64,000 bases of DNA from Verrucomicrobiales bacterium. GTDB taxonomy: Bacteria; Verrucomicrobiota; Verrucomicrobiia; Verrucomicrobiales; DEV007. The stretch covers positions 186,001 to 250,000 of the forward strand of contig JAEUHI010000043.1 of the NCBI GenBank assembly GCA_016795385.1. Reading direction: 5' to 3'. Under the pieces are notes generated by a model. The model searched no databases, was not told where the DNA came from, and saw only the letters and a program-made list of their open reading frames with translations. Each line of letters starts with the position of its first letter. Positions within the stretch are counted from its first letter, which is position 1. A program made the position numbers and the translations under genes. Shown here piece by piece: positions 27,108 to 36,807 of this stretch.

Positions 27108-27716
27108 TCACGATGAGAAGGCCTGCCCCATCTTGACGACGGTCGTCTGATAGGTCTGGATCAGGTGGGAATATTTGTCACTCCAGTCGAATTCATTTCC
27201 GAGTCCTGCGATCGCCACGATTTCAATGAGGACGGGACGCAGGAGCTTGCTCTGGGAGCCCCCTTTGTCAAAGCTGTAACCTCCGAAACCGGCTCCTCCG
27301 ACACTGTCCGGCAGTTTCTCCCCTGCCGCCAAGACGGAGACGCGCGCCGAATAGATGTGCTCGAAAGTACCCTTTGCCTGGGAACCCGAGCCGCGGTTAT
27401 CGCCAAGCTCCTCGCCCTGGGCGTCAAAATAAACTTCCAGTTCGTCGTAGGTGTCCAATGCATCGAAGTCCGCAACCTGCAACTCGTTCAGGACTTGCTG
27501 GTGGATTCTGGCCATGATGGCCTCATCTCCCGCATCCCGCATGGTGTTCATGCCCTGCGGGATCATGCCGAGAAGGGTGACAACTGCGACCGCCGCGATA
27601 GCCATCGCGATCGTTACCTCGATCAAGCTGAATCCAGCGACCTTGAGGCTTCGGGCGAAGTCCGGTGATTCGATTTGGAGTTTCATAACCAAAGCTGGAG
27701 ATTGCGAAGCGTTCAC
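27108..27716 (-). CDS. Verru_Chthon cassette protein B, prepilin-like
   Basis: 202 residues. AGFSLIEVTIAMAIAAVAVV is the prepilin cleavage site and helix, followed by TLLGMIPQGMNTMRDAGDEA as in GspI/PilV-type minor pseudopilins. A GTG start at 27716 overlaps the stop of cassette protein A as GTGA; ATG at 27686 (MKLQIESPD) is an equally possible start giving a shorter leader. Its place between A and C matches the B member. Confidence 0.83.
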   Translation of the reverse strand: MNASQSPALVMKLQIESPDFARSLKVAGFSLIEVTIAMAIAAVAVVTLLGMIPQGMNTMRDAGDEAIMARIHQQVLNELQVADFDALDTYDELEVYFDAQGEELGDNRGSGSQAKGTFEHIYSARVSVLAAGEKLPDSVGGAGFGGYSFDKGGSQSKLLRPVLIEIVAIAGLGNEFDWSDKYSHLIQTYQTTVVKMGQAFSS

Positions 27717-30700
27717 GGTGCGAAGCGGCGCGGATTGATCACGCGGAATCGATAGAATTCATCAATCGTGGGAGAGTTGGGATTCGCGAAGTCGGGCATC
27801 TCCCCATTGGGATCAACATAACGCTCCACGACCGACGATCCCCGGTATTCGGCTTGCACGGTGTCCGTGGAAGGACGCCAGTTGGCGTAATCCGCATCAC
27901 TATCGCGCCGCGCCTGCTTCAAGACCTGAGCACGGTAATGAACTTGGAAGGTGTTGGATTTGGTCGTCAAGCGGGTCTGAATGTTGGTGTAGGGGCGCTC
28001 GCGGCTGTTGTCTCCCACCAGCGAGTGATCGCGCCAATACTTTCCACTCTCCATATCGGGAACCCGTCCATCGTCGGTGACCTTCGGCGTGTAACTGCCA
28101 ATCGAACCCGCGGCGCCGGCTTTGAGGCGCTTCGAAACCTCTTCGGGAACAAGGTGAATTTCACAAATCTCAGTCGATGTTTTGAACGCATTCCTGCCGT
28201 TCTCAAAACGACGCTCGAACTGCTTCAATGTCTCCCCTTCAAGAATGACGGAACGCAGCCGCTTCAGTTGAAGAGCGCCTCCATAAGGATTGTCCCGCCA
28301 ATGGTAGCCCTCTCCACGACCTTTGTCGTGCTTGTAGCTGGTGTGCCACTCATTGGGGATGCACAGCATGAATTCCGAGCGGAACACCCCCCGCAAAGCA
28401 GTATCGCGGTGAACGTGAAGAAAGGGCAGAATCTGATAATTCATGTTGATTTTTCCGGCTGTCGAAAGCGGTTCGCTGATGGCATACGGCTCGACCACGG
28501 GCATCCAGAACAGATCCATGAACAAGTGATCCGGCGGGTCCTCTCCCCCTGCGGACTTACCGGCTCCAGGGTGCGAATAAAATCCGTTTCCAACCACATT
28601 CGGCCGGAATAGGAGTGTTTGCCACGGTCTCGGAGGTGTTGAGAAGAGCGAGGTGGGAAGAGAACCAAACATCCCCGGACCGGAAACGATGCGATTCGGA
28701 GAAAAGTAGGAAGGACCACCTGACTCAGCGTATTCAGGGCTGCTGAAGTAGGGAAATTCACCGTAATTGCGACGAGAATCCCAATAATCAATCACCTCCT
28801 GAGTGAAGCGGGTTCTCAAGGAATGGGAATTCCCTTCATCCGGCTTGTTGATATACGGCCCATCAATCATCAAACCCGCACCATTGTCGAAATCCCCGTA
28901 CAACTGGACCTCAGCGGACTTTGCTTCTCCAGAAAAGGGAAGCGGCGCCCTGTTCCTGTAGGGGCTGTGGGATTTGATTTGAGGCAGCGTCGGCACGATC
29001 AAGTAATCCTTGTTATTCTTCGAATTGAATCCAACCATGGCTTCACCATCTGAATTTGTGAAGGAATGAGCCATCGGCGTCTTCTTCCGGCCGTAGTCAC
29101 GATGTTTTTTGAACAGTTCATCTTCCGGTTTGACAATCGCGCGGGACGCTACCACGCGCACATCACCATCTGGAATCGCCACGGACTGAACAATGTCTCC
29201 CGGCCGGATATAGCGTCCGTCCCAGTGGATCGAATTCGACATCCTGCCGCGGGAGTTCAATCCCTTCTTCTCACCGGGGGATTTGAACCACGAAGCTGGA
29301 TTCGGGCTATTGTTCACCCATGTTCCACCTTTCAATTGGGCGGAAAATGCAGGAGAATCCCATGGATTACCGGGGTCTGCGGTCAGGCTTGCATCCTCCA
29401 AGGTTCCCAGGGAGTCGACCGACAGTTCGTAGAAGTCATTTACTCCCCCGGGCTGGGGCGGGGAAACGTAGGTGTCTGTCAGGTCAAACTTAAAGCTTTC
29501 AAACTTCAACTCGATCGTCTGGACAAGAGATCTTGAATCGGCATCGTCTTCATCATCCTGTGCGGAGTTTTCGCAGAATTTTCCACCATCATAGAATCGG
29601 AATTCGACATTCCCTTCCCGGAAATCAATACCGGTGCTCGAATTCACCTTGAAGGGCATCGTCACCAGATCGTAGCGATACGCTTGGGCCACGTCCTCCG
29701 GCGTGTTCTTCCCGATGGATCGAATCTTCTTCACCTCTCTGACGGCATCCTCAAGCTTATTATAGCCGCGATCAATTGGCGATAGGCGTGAGAAGATTCC
29801 GGGACTGGTGGCCCAAAGATTTCGCCACAGTTGGTTCCTGACCGAGGCGCCTGCGTTGGTGATTCCCTTTTCACCATGCACTTCGCGCGCTGCAAAGGTG
29901 AAGGAAAATGGAATAAGGCCACCGTATGCCCGCGAACCGGACTCCTGAACCGGCTTCACCCAGTTTGTCGCCCATACAAAACCTCTATCCAGTTCGTCGT
30001 CGTCCGAATACCCACCATAGTTTCCCGGATGGTCTCCAAATCCAAAGAACCCGAAATCCTGGTCAGCACCCTTGAATGTCAGGTCACCACTCCGTTTCTC
30101 GATCTCGATCTCCATGTTGGGATTGATGCTAACCCAACCGATACTGGGGCAGAATAAATTGAAGACAAAGGTCGACTGGACAAGGCGCTCACCTTCAAGA
30201 AGTCGCATTTTCTCGCAACCCGCCTTGGTGATGAGACCACGTTCGAATTTGTTTGCCGTGGGATCCGCGAGGACGGCTTGCGCATAATCGGGATCAAGGA
30301 AAGCGAGTTGCCAGTTCCACTGAGTCTCATCAAAAGCCGCCTTGAATTCTTCGGGATCCGACATCTCCAGCGCCACAAGCCATCCAGGCCAAAAGGACTT
30401 GTCTCCGCCCTGCGTCACATTTACGGGAAGTGGAGGCAGATTGGTATAGGCTCGCCCACCACCCGGAGTCTGTCCGTGTCGCCCGTTGTATCCATTTACA
30501 CCCGGATAGCGGGGGTGATGATTCCTCACGTCTGGGTCATCAGCGGGTGTCCCGACCGAAGCGACAATAACCCCGGCGCTCGCGAGCGTAAAGAAACGCC
30601 CCATTCCCTTGGTCGTCACACCACCGGCCTGGATCACAAGAGGGGTCACCTGTCCATGCCCTTTGTGACCGAATCCATTGTTAAACTTGTTTCCGTCCCG

Positions 30701-32434
30701 GGGATTGGTAAAGGTCGGGTGATCGTTCGAGTTCTCGAGCCTGAACGCTGAGGCGAAATCTTCACGATAGATCGTGTCGTCGTGTAGATTGGTGGAACGA
30801 ATATAGTCAAACGCCATTGTAGCCAGTTGCGCGGCGCTGTCCTCACCATACTTATCTTTGAAGCTCTTGCCATATCCGGGAATCGGTTCCGTCATCGCCC
30901 AGCGCAAATACTCGTACAGACGGCGATTGCTGGCGATTTCGTAGTCGAAGGTCGCGCTGTCGGCTTTCTGCCTCTTGAAGACAAATTCGTAGCGGGGATA
31001 TTGCCCCCCATTCTGTTTCCCTATCGAGGCACAGTAATGGATCAGCTGATCAAACGGGGTAAGATATCTGTTATAGGTTGCCGGGTTGTTGTAAGTCGCG
31101 TTGTAGATCGGCCACATTGCGATGCGAGGGCGATTGAACAGGTTGGTCTCCGGGGCACGACTGTTTACCGTGATAAAAAATTTCGCCCGCTCCAAGTAAT
31201 CACTGAGTTGATCGGGAGGGATCGGACGCCCTCTGGCGTCCGGAAATTCATGAGGAGTCCGATCCGCCCGCATGATGACGTCATCCAGGGAAGGGAAGAG
31301 AGGTTCGCTGTCCGGAATCAGCCCATTTGCTTCCTTGGGATTGCGCGTATCAATGATGCGCGTACCGGACTCGGAACCTCCGCCGACCACACGAGGCACG
31401 ACAGCAAAAAGCATTTCCATGGCGTCACGGTCATTGACAATATCCAACACGCCAGGCGCGAGTGCGGGAATGAGGTGAGTCGAAGCCGGGTGCCCCGGGT
31501 ATCTCTGCCACTCTTTTTGCGCGGGTTGTTTCTGGCCCATGCTCATGTCGAGAATTCCACCCGCCTTCGGGACGTCCCAAGCGAGTCCGCCGGCGTGAAC
31601 ATTCATGTTCAACTTCGTGGTTTCATCGTCCGCCCAAAAGGCGAATCGGGCCACGATCGGATTGCGGGCAGAGGGCTCACCGGCCCCGGAGATCGCACTG
31701 AAGGGAAGCCGATCCCCTCCCCCCCCATCGTTGATTACTCCCAACGTACCGTCGGCCAACTGGTAGATCCAACGCACTGGCATGGGGACATGGCTCTCGG
31801 CCCGAATCAAGTCGGCAGCCTTCTTGCCGATCGGGCCTTCATCATTGATCACGTTACCGTCTTGGTTGTAACGGAATCCTTCAACGCCATCGCTGTCGTC
31901 TCCGAGAGAGGAAGGCCATTTGGGTTCGGTGGAAGCCAAAGGGTGTACGATCGGGTAATAGGCTTTTTCGCCACGAATGACGGGCTCGTTCAAATCCACA
32001 AAGATATCGTTTTTTTGACTCCAACCTTCAGCGTCTTTGAAGTCGTTTTCGAAGTCCGACCATTCGTCTCCTTCAAGCTTCATCAAATCATCGGAGTAAA
32101 GCTTATAGGCGAATCGCGGACTGCCATTTCGATCCCACTGGCGGATGGCACCCGGCTGGGATGCCCACGCGCGGGCGGCGGGGTCCGTCTTTTCCTGCAC
32201 CGTCGCCTCACGGATCTGGGCGATGACGAAGTTCACGGCCTGCTCGCCCACCTGCTGCGCCTGGAGACCCTGCGAGTAGGTGTTCGAAGCACGGTGCTCG
32301 CTCGTGGCCAGGGAGAAGAAGGTCAGCACGAGGATGGTCGTGAGGGCCATCACGGTGAGGACGGTGACGAGGGCGACACCTCGACGATCCTTGGCGAAGA
32401 ACCTGCTGGGCTTGAGGGTTTCCGGAAGTTTCAT
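27713..32434 (-). CDS. Verru_Chthon cassette protein A, very large pseudopilin-type protein
   Basis: 1573 residues. The N-terminus carries a basic leader and RRGVALVTVLTVMALTTILV, resembling the PilX/GspK type of minor pilin entry. A large extracytoplasmic body follows without recognisable enzymatic motifs. It is rich in Asn, Gly, Pro and aromatic residues, with recurrent phrases such as RPRIAMWPIYNATYN and NWRPSTDTV. Length and gene order match cassette protein A. By analogy with GspK/PilX, it could form the tip of a minor-pseudopilin complex completed by B, C and D. Codon and base use look slightly more AT-rich than in neighbouring genes. Confidence 0.85.
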   Translation of the reverse strand: MKLPETLKPSRFFAKDRRGVALVTVLTVMALTTILVLTFFSLATSEHRASNTYSQGLQAQQVGEQAVNFVIAQIREATVQEKTDPAARAWASQPGAIRQWDRNGSPRFAYKLYSDDLMKLEGDEWSDFENDFKDAEGWSQKNDIFVDLNEPVIRGEKAYYPIVHPLASTEPKWPSSLGDDSDGVEGFRYNQDGNVINDEGPIGKKAADLIRAESHVPMPVRWIYQLADGTLGVINDGGGGDRLPFSAISGAGEPSARNPIVARFAFWADDETTKLNMNVHAGGLAWDVPKAGGILDMSMGQKQPAQKEWQRYPGHPASTHLIPALAPGVLDIVNDRDAMEMLFAVVPRVVGGGSESGTRIIDTRNPKEANGLIPDSEPLFPSLDDVIMRADRTPHEFPDARGRPIPPDQLSDYLERAKFFITVNSRAPETNLFNRPRIAMWPIYNATYNNPATYNRYLTPFDQLIHYCASIGKQNGGQYPRYEFVFKRQKADSATFDYEIASNRRLYEYLRWAMTEPIPGYGKSFKDKYGEDSAAQLATMAFDYIRSTNLHDDTIYREDFASAFRLENSNDHPTFTNPRDGNKFNNGFGHKGHGQVTPLVIQAGGVTTKGMGRFFTLASAGVIVASVGTPADDPDVRNHHPRYPGVNGYNGRHGQTPGGGRAYTNLPPLPVNVTQGGDKSFWPGWLVALEMSDPEEFKAAFDETQWNWQLAFLDPDYAQAVLADPTANKFERGLITKAGCEKMRLLEGERLVQSTFVFNLFCPSIGWVSINPNMEIEIEKRSGDLTFKGADQDFGFFGFGDHPGNYGGYSDDDELDRGFVWATNWVKPVQESGSRAYGGLIPFSFTFAAREVHGEKGITNAGASVRNQLWRNLWATSPGIFSRLSPIDRGYNKLEDAVREVKKIRSIGKNTPEDVAQAYRYDLVTMPFKVNSSTGIDFREGNVEFRFYDGGKFCENSAQDDEDDADSRSLVQTIELKFESFKFDLTDTYVSPPQPGGVNDFYELSVDSLGTLEDASLTADPGNPWDSPAFSAQLKGGTWVNNSPNPASWFKSPGEKKGLNSRGRMSNSIHWDGRYIRPGDIVQSVAIPDGDVRVVASRAIVKPEDELFKKHRDYGRKKTPMAHSFTNSDGEAMVGFNSKNNKDYLIVPTLPQIKSHSPYRNRAPLPFSGEAKSAEVQLYGDFDNGAGLMIDGPYINKPDEGNSHSLRTRFTQEVIDYWDSRRNYGEFPYFSSPEYAESGGPSYFSPNRIVSGPGMFGSLPTSLFSTPPRPWQTLLFRPNVVGNGFYSHPGAGKSAGGEDPPDHLFMDLFWMPVVEPYAISEPLSTAGKINMNYQILPFLHVHRDTALRGVFRSEFMLCIPNEWHTSYKHDKGRGEGYHWRDNPYGGALQLKRLRSVILEGETLKQFERRFENGRNAFKTSTEICEIHLVPEEVSKRLKAGAAGSIGSYTPKVTDDGRVPDMESGKYWRDHSLVGDNSRERPYTNIQTRLTTKSNTFQVHYRAQVLKQARRDSDADYANWRPSTDTVQAEYRGSSVVERYVDPNGEMPDFANPNSPTIDEFYRFRVINPRRFAP

Positions 32435-32697
32435 GGCTGAGAAAGATGGGGTTCCCGAGTCGAAAAGCGGCGGAGTTTCGTTTTGGGCTCCGCTTTACGA
32501 TGTAAATTGAAGGAAATACAAAGACAATACAAGACTATTTTCTCAAATCGGCGATTTTTCTGCCCATACAATGTATTTACCGAGGGCGACGGGGGGCCGG
32601 GCAGCGATCTCGATCGCCTCCAGATGATCAAGTTTTCCTGATCAGGGCAAGACAAAACGCCAAAATCTTACCGGAATCGTTGACTTCGTGCCGCCTT
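32435..32697 (-). promoter_or_regulatory. AT-rich promoter region of the Verru_Chthon cassette
   Basis: Non-coding gap of 263 bp. The hexamer ATACAA (TTGTAT on the coding strand) occurs three times (32516, 32527, 32566). TGATCA recurs within 20 bp, the second copy inside the palindrome CCTGATCAGG (32637-32646). The composition is sharply more AT-rich than the flanking genes, as expected for a promoter. No specific -35/-10 pair can be defended. Confidence 0.4.
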
Positions 32698-33999
32698 TCA
32701 GCGGCTCATGGCCTGAAGCTGCTCAAGCTCGCGGATGAAGCCGGGGTAGCTGGTCTCGATGCATTCCACGCCCTTGATGAGGGTCTCTCCTTCCGCGAAG
32801 AGTCCCGCGATGGCGAAGGCCATGGCGATGCGGTGGTCGCCCAGGGAGTGGATTTCGGCTCCTTTCAGCGTCGCTCCGCCCGTAATCTCCATCCCGTCGG
32901 CGAACTCATCGACGGTGACGCCCATTCGCCTGAGATTCTCCGCCACGGTGGAAATGCGGTCGCTCTCCTTGACCCGGAGTTCCTGAGCGTCCTTGATCAC
33001 CGTTTTTCCCTCGGCCAGAGCCGCGGCGACGGCGAGGACGGGGATTTCATCGATGAGGGTGGGAATCTCCGCCCCTCCGATCTCGGTGGCGACGAGGCCA
33101 TTGCCGACGACCTCGACCGAGCCCATGGGCTCGCAGCCCGAATTGTCGATGCGTTCCGTGATTTTCGCCCCCATGCGTGTCATCACGTTGAGGATGCCGA
33201 TCCGGGTGGGATTCAGGCCGACCTGGTGGATCATGAGACGGGCCCCTTTGCGCGCCGCAGCGGCCACGATCCAGAACGCGGCGCTGGAGATGTCTCCCGG
33301 GATCTGGATGTCGCGCGATTCGGGCGTTTGTCCGCCCCAGATCGACACGGTTTTGCCTTCGCGGATGTTTTTGACGAGCAGGTAGTTGAGCATGCGCTCG
33401 GTGTGATCCCGCGATGGATTCGGCTCGGATACGCTCGTCTTTCCCTCGGCGGCGAGCCCGGCGAGGAGGATGGCACTCTTCACCTGGGCACTCGCGACGG
33501 GGGAATCGTAGTGGATCGCCTTGAGCTTTTCCTTGCCGAGGATCTTGAGAGGCGGAGTGCAGCGGTCGCCCTGCCCTTTGATCCGCGCCCCCATGCGCTC
33601 GAGGGGAATGGCGACCCGGTTCATGGGGCGTTTGGAAAGGGATTCATCCCCGGTGAGGGTCACCTCGAAGGGCTTCGTCGCGAGGATCCCCGCGAGCAGG
33701 CGCATCGTAGTACCGCTGTTCCCGCAATCGATCGGCTTGCCGGGATCCTGAAAATCGCCGCGGTTTCCGTGGACGCGGATATGCGTTCCACCCGCTCCCA
33801 GGTTCTCGATTTCCACCCCCATGGCAGCCAGCGCTTGCATGGTGGCGAGACAATCCTCGCTCGCCAGAAAGCCGGTGATTTCGCACGGGCCGTTGGACAG
33901 AGCAGCGAAAAGAAGCGCGCGGTGCGAGATGCTCTTGTCTCCGGGAACGGTCAGCTCCGCCGAGAAATCTTTCACTTTCTTGACTTTGAGATCGGCCAT
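32698..33999 (-). CDS. aroA: 3-phosphoshikimate 1-carboxyvinyltransferase (EPSP synthase)
   Basis: Condenses shikimate-3-phosphate with PEP in the sixth step of the chorismate pathway. 433 residues from ATG 33999 (MADLKVKKVKDFSAELTVPG). Family motifs are PGDKSISHRALL, DCGNSGTTMRLLAG, SKRPMNRVAIPL, LRVKESDRI and GDHRIAMAFA. The frame continues upstream into tyrA, but the ATG gives the normal length. It lies 28 bp after tyrA, forming an aromatic-amino-acid pair. Confidence 0.96.
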   Translation of the reverse strand: MADLKVKKVKDFSAELTVPGDKSISHRALLFAALSNGPCEITGFLASEDCLATMQALAAMGVEIENLGAGGTHIRVHGNRGDFQDPGKPIDCGNSGTTMRLLAGILATKPFEVTLTGDESLSKRPMNRVAIPLERMGARIKGQGDRCTPPLKILGKEKLKAIHYDSPVASAQVKSAILLAGLAAEGKTSVSEPNPSRDHTERMLNYLLVKNIREGKTVSIWGGQTPESRDIQIPGDISSAAFWIVAAAARKGARLMIHQVGLNPTRIGILNVMTRMGAKITERIDNSGCEPMGSVEVVGNGLVATEIGGAEIPTLIDEIPVLAVAAALAEGKTVIKDAQELRVKESDRISTVAENLRRMGVTVDEFADGMEITGGATLKGAEIHSLGDHRIAMAFAIAGLFAEGETLIKGVECIETSYPGFIRELEQLQAMSR

Positions 34000-34027
34000 G
34001 GTCGTGCGGGTAGCGGCGGGAAAAATC

Positions 34028-34933
34028 TCAGGCCTTGGATTCGCGGCGGGGGTCGGCGGGCAACAGCGTTCCCCGGAGGTGACGGGCTTCTCCCAGCAAA
34101 TCGCGAAGTTGATCGCGGTCAAGGGTGTCGAGCGCGGCTTTCCACACCTGTAGCTCCCCGATGTAGGCCTCCAGCCGGCGGGACACGGCCTCGCGATTGT
34201 CGTTGAGGATGTCGGCCCACATCTCCTCGGGTCCGCCGGCCACCCGGGTCGTGTCGCGGAAGCCGCCTCCGCTGAGCTTCACGGCACCGGGCTCCCACGA
34301 AAGGACGGAGCGGGCGAGGGCCGCGGCGACGAGATGGGGCAGATGGCTGATTCCGGCGACCAGTTCATCGTGCCGTTCGGGAGAAAGGTGTGAAACGACA
34401 CCCCCGAGGCGGCTCCAGAAACATTCGAGACGGGACAACAGGGATGGATCGGCATCGTCCGAGGGCGTCAAAACAATGGGTGCCCCTTCGAAAAGTTCGG
34501 CGGAGGAGAAGGAGAGCCCCTTTTTCTCGGACCCTGCCATGGGATGGCTGCCGATGAATACCCCGCCACGATCACGGACGAGAGGCCCGATCTCCTTCAC
34601 GACCGGAGCCTTGACGCTGCCGACATCGGTGACGAGGACATCGGCTCCCTCGGGAAACGGGGCCATCCGGTTCACGACCGAAGCCATGTGGCCGGTGGGC
34701 ATGGCGAGGACGATGCAGTCGGCTCCTGCGACGGCCTCCTCGACCGAGGTGGAGGCCAGGTCCACCAAGCCACTTTCGCGGCGGAGTTCCTCGACCGCTT
34801 CGGCGCGGCGAGCCCAAGCCGTGAGCGTCGTCTCCGGAGAGCGCTCGCGAAGGGCGCGGAGGAGGGATCCCCCGATCAGCCCGGGAGCGAGCACGGCGAC
34901 GTGGCGAAACGGGGCTTCGCGTTCGGTGCTCAG
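34028..34933 (-). CDS. tyrA: Prephenate dehydrogenase
   Basis: NAD-dependent oxidative decarboxylation of prephenate toward tyrosine. The Rossmann motif is VAVLAPGLIGGSLL. Catalytic-region signatures GSHPMAGSEKKG, DELVAGISHLPHLVA and SGGGFRDTTRVAGG are present. The only ordinary start nearby, GTG 34894, would cut off the first beta strand. An in-frame CTG at 34933 (then STEREAPFRHVAVL) overlaps the upstream stop as CTGA and gives a complete 301-residue protein, so I chose it. No ACT or chorismate mutase domain is present. Confidence 0.88.
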   Translation of the reverse strand: MSTEREAPFRHVAVLAPGLIGGSLLRALRERSPETTLTAWARRAEAVEELRRESGLVDLASTSVEEAVAGADCIVLAMPTGHMASVVNRMAPFPEGADVLVTDVGSVKAPVVKEIGPLVRDRGGVFIGSHPMAGSEKKGLSFSSAELFEGAPIVLTPSDDADPSLLSRLECFWSRLGGVVSHLSPERHDELVAGISHLPHLVAAALARSVLSWEPGAVKLSGGGFRDTTRVAGGPEEMWADILNDNREAVSRRLEAYIGELQVWKAALDTLDRDQLRDLLGEARHLRGTLLPADPRRESKA

Positions 34934-35514
34934 GGAACCTTGAAGTAAATTTTCTTCCCGGGATTGTTCGGATCGGGGATCTGCACCTGGGTGCCGCGCT
35001 TCAACGGCTCACCGGTGGGATTCCCCGCGGAGTCATACTTCTCGACGGAGATCTGACCAAGCGAGGCATGCGAGCCGGGAAGGGTGACGACGAGAGGATT
35101 CCCGGGGACGGCGTTGGCGTAAGGCATCTCCGAGGTCGAAGGGGTCGACGGTGCGGGAGGCGGCGTGGGCTTTTCCTCGACCGGAGGTTTTACCGCAGGA
35201 GCCGAACTGATGTCACGGACATCACGCATGCCGGGAGCCGGAGCGGTCGGGGTGGTGCCGGGAGCCGGAGCCGGGACACCCGGAGCACCGGCCGCGCCGG
35301 TGTAGCCGAAGCGACCTCCCGTCTGATCGGCGGGCAGCGGCGCGCCGGGAACACCGGGGGCACCCGGGACGGGCGGTTGGCCGGGCTGACCATACTGTGC
35401 CGGAGGGACGGGGGGCTGGGCAACGGGTTGCTCCGGGTTTTTCGTCTTGCAGCTCGTGAAGGAGACCGAAAGTCCGGTCAAGAGCACGACGGAGCAATAA
35501 GGCGCGAGTTTCAT
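34930..35514 (-). CDS. Proline-rich putative lipoprotein
   Basis: 194 residues from ATG 35514. The signal MKLAPYCSVVLLTGLSVSFT ends at SCKTK, a plausible lipoprotein Cys at about residue 22. Residues 30-140 are dominated by Pro, Ala and Gly (QPPVPPAQYGQPGQPPVPGA style), a likely periplasmic or cell-wall spacer. The last 50 residues (VVTLPGSHASLGQISVEKYD, then KRGTQVQIPDPNNPGKKIYF) form a short ordered domain of unknown role. Its stop overlaps the proposed tyrA start, yet the functions seem unrelated. Confidence 0.75.
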   Translation of the reverse strand: MKLAPYCSVVLLTGLSVSFTSCKTKNPEQPVAQPPVPPAQYGQPGQPPVPGAPGVPGAPLPADQTGGRFGYTGAAGAPGVPAPAPGTTPTAPAPGMRDVRDISSAPAVKPPVEEKPTPPPAPSTPSTSEMPYANAVPGNPLVVTLPGSHASLGQISVEKYDSAGNPTGEPLKRGTQVQIPDPNNPGKKIYFKVP

Positions 35515-35691
35515 AAGAAGCGGCGAAGCTAAGGAAAGGCGAGAGGTTAGAAAAAGTTTTAAACTTCTCAAGCAGGAAAATACGCTGCAAATCGGCACTT
35601 CGCGATGAAAAATCCAAGTCCGGATCCCTTAAAACCGCAATTTTTCTCAAAAAAGTTCAAATTTCTGCCCTTTTCACAAGGAATTCGCCGA

Positions 35692-36807
35692 TCACTCGGC
35701 TTTGAGCTGCCGGAATTCGCCACCCGTTCCGCGTACGATCCGGGTCCATTCCTTCTCATCATCCGGTTTGGGCTGGAAGGCGATGAAGTTCAGGGGGATC
35801 TCTCCCTGCGGCCCCTGATCGAGTTTGTCGACCGCCTTCTTGATTTCGTCGTAGGGGATGTTGCTGAGCCCCCCACCCTCTCCGGCGCGCCATTGGAAAC
35901 TCGCGTCGGAGATCAGGAAGATCACATCGGGCCGCATCGCGATGCTTCTTTCAAGCACACCGACCACTCCCTGGACATTGCTGATGACACCGGCGGTGGC
36001 GGCGCTCATCGCTCCGCTCTTGTTCCACTTTTCCTCGACCCATTTTTGGGCGAGATCCTTGTTGCCCGGAGTCGCGGCGATCAATTCCTCGGTGAAAGGC
36101 ATGTAATTGCCGGTGAATTGGATGATGGAGAACTGCGCGCTGATGGGCAATCCGGCGATGAGCTTGATCGTCTCCTCTTGGATGCGCTCGAGCGGGATCC
36201 CGGCGGCATTCGCTTTGTTCACCACGCTCGAGGACACATCAAAGAGCAGAAGGATGCGCTGGCCCTGCGTCTTTACGCCGAAGAAGCTCATCCCCTGCCC
36301 CGTCCCGCCTCCCCCGGCGAGTCCTTGCCCGAGACCTGATCCGAGTGCGGCGCTGCCGACGAGGCTGTTGACCTGATCGGAGATGAGTTCGGAAGGATCG
36401 AGCGGCAGCATCTGATCGAGATCGACTTGGGGCAGCTCCGGCAGGGCGAACTCGACCGGACGGGTGCTGACGAGCTTGTCGTTGAAGGTCGGCTTCGGGG
36501 CCATCGCCTCGTGTTTCGCCACGTTCATTTTGTGTTCGGGCGTCTTCGGCGGGATTTTGACCACCTTCTTCATTTCGAAACGCGCCTCGGGACGGGTGAA
36601 ATGTTTCGCCACCGTCCAGATCCCGAAGATCAGCAAGACCACCCCATGGACGACGATGCTGCCAATGATGATGGAACCGATGAGGGCACGGCGGTGGCTT
36701 TTCTCCTGCGAGATCCCGTCGCGACGAGGTTTCGGGGCGCGCTTCTTCTTCCGCGGACGAGGTGGCGGCGGCGACTCGGGCTGGAGGGAAATGGAAAGCT
36801 CACTCAT
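35692..36807 (-). CDS. Membrane-anchored vWA protein with TonB-like N-terminus
   Basis: 371 residues from ATG 36807 (MSELSISLQPESPPPPRPRK); another ATG lies 27 bp upstream. A Pro/Lys-rich cytoplasmic start and one helix (ALIGSIIIGSIVVHGVVLLI) look like a TonB-type anchor. A periplasmic linker and a Gly-rich stretch (GQGLAGGGGTGQ) follow, then a von Willebrand A domain. The metal site begins at ILLLFDVSSSVVNKA (DxSxS) and continues with SIIQFTGNYMPFTEE and VIFLISDASF. It is the final gene of the ExbB/ExbD operon and overlaps the ExbD stop. I infer a protein energised by the motor through its anchor, with a binding domain in the periplasm. Confidence 0.82.
   Translation of the reverse strand: MSELSISLQPESPPPPRPRKKKRAPKPRRDGISQEKSHRRALIGSIIIGSIVVHGVVLLIFGIWTVAKHFTRPEARFEMKKVVKIPPKTPEHKMNVAKHEAMAPKPTFNDKLVSTRPVEFALPELPQVDLDQMLPLDPSELISDQVNSLVGSAALGSGLGQGLAGGGGTGQGMSFFGVKTQGQRILLLFDVSSSVVNKANAAGIPLERIQEETIKLIAGLPISAQFSIIQFTGNYMPFTEELIAATPGNKDLAQKWVEEKWNKSGAMSAATAGVISNVQGVVGVLERSIAMRPDVIFLISDASFQWRAGEGGGLSNIPYDEIKKAVDKLDQGPQGEIPLNFIAFQPKPDDEKEWTRIVRGTGGEFRQLKAE

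Noticed and set aside
25353..32434. Verru_Chthon cassette considered as a conventional type II secretion or type IV pilus operon
   Set aside because: No ATPase (GspE/PilB), inner-membrane platform (GspF/PilC), major pilin or prepilin peptidase gene is adjacent, and protein A is far larger than GspK.
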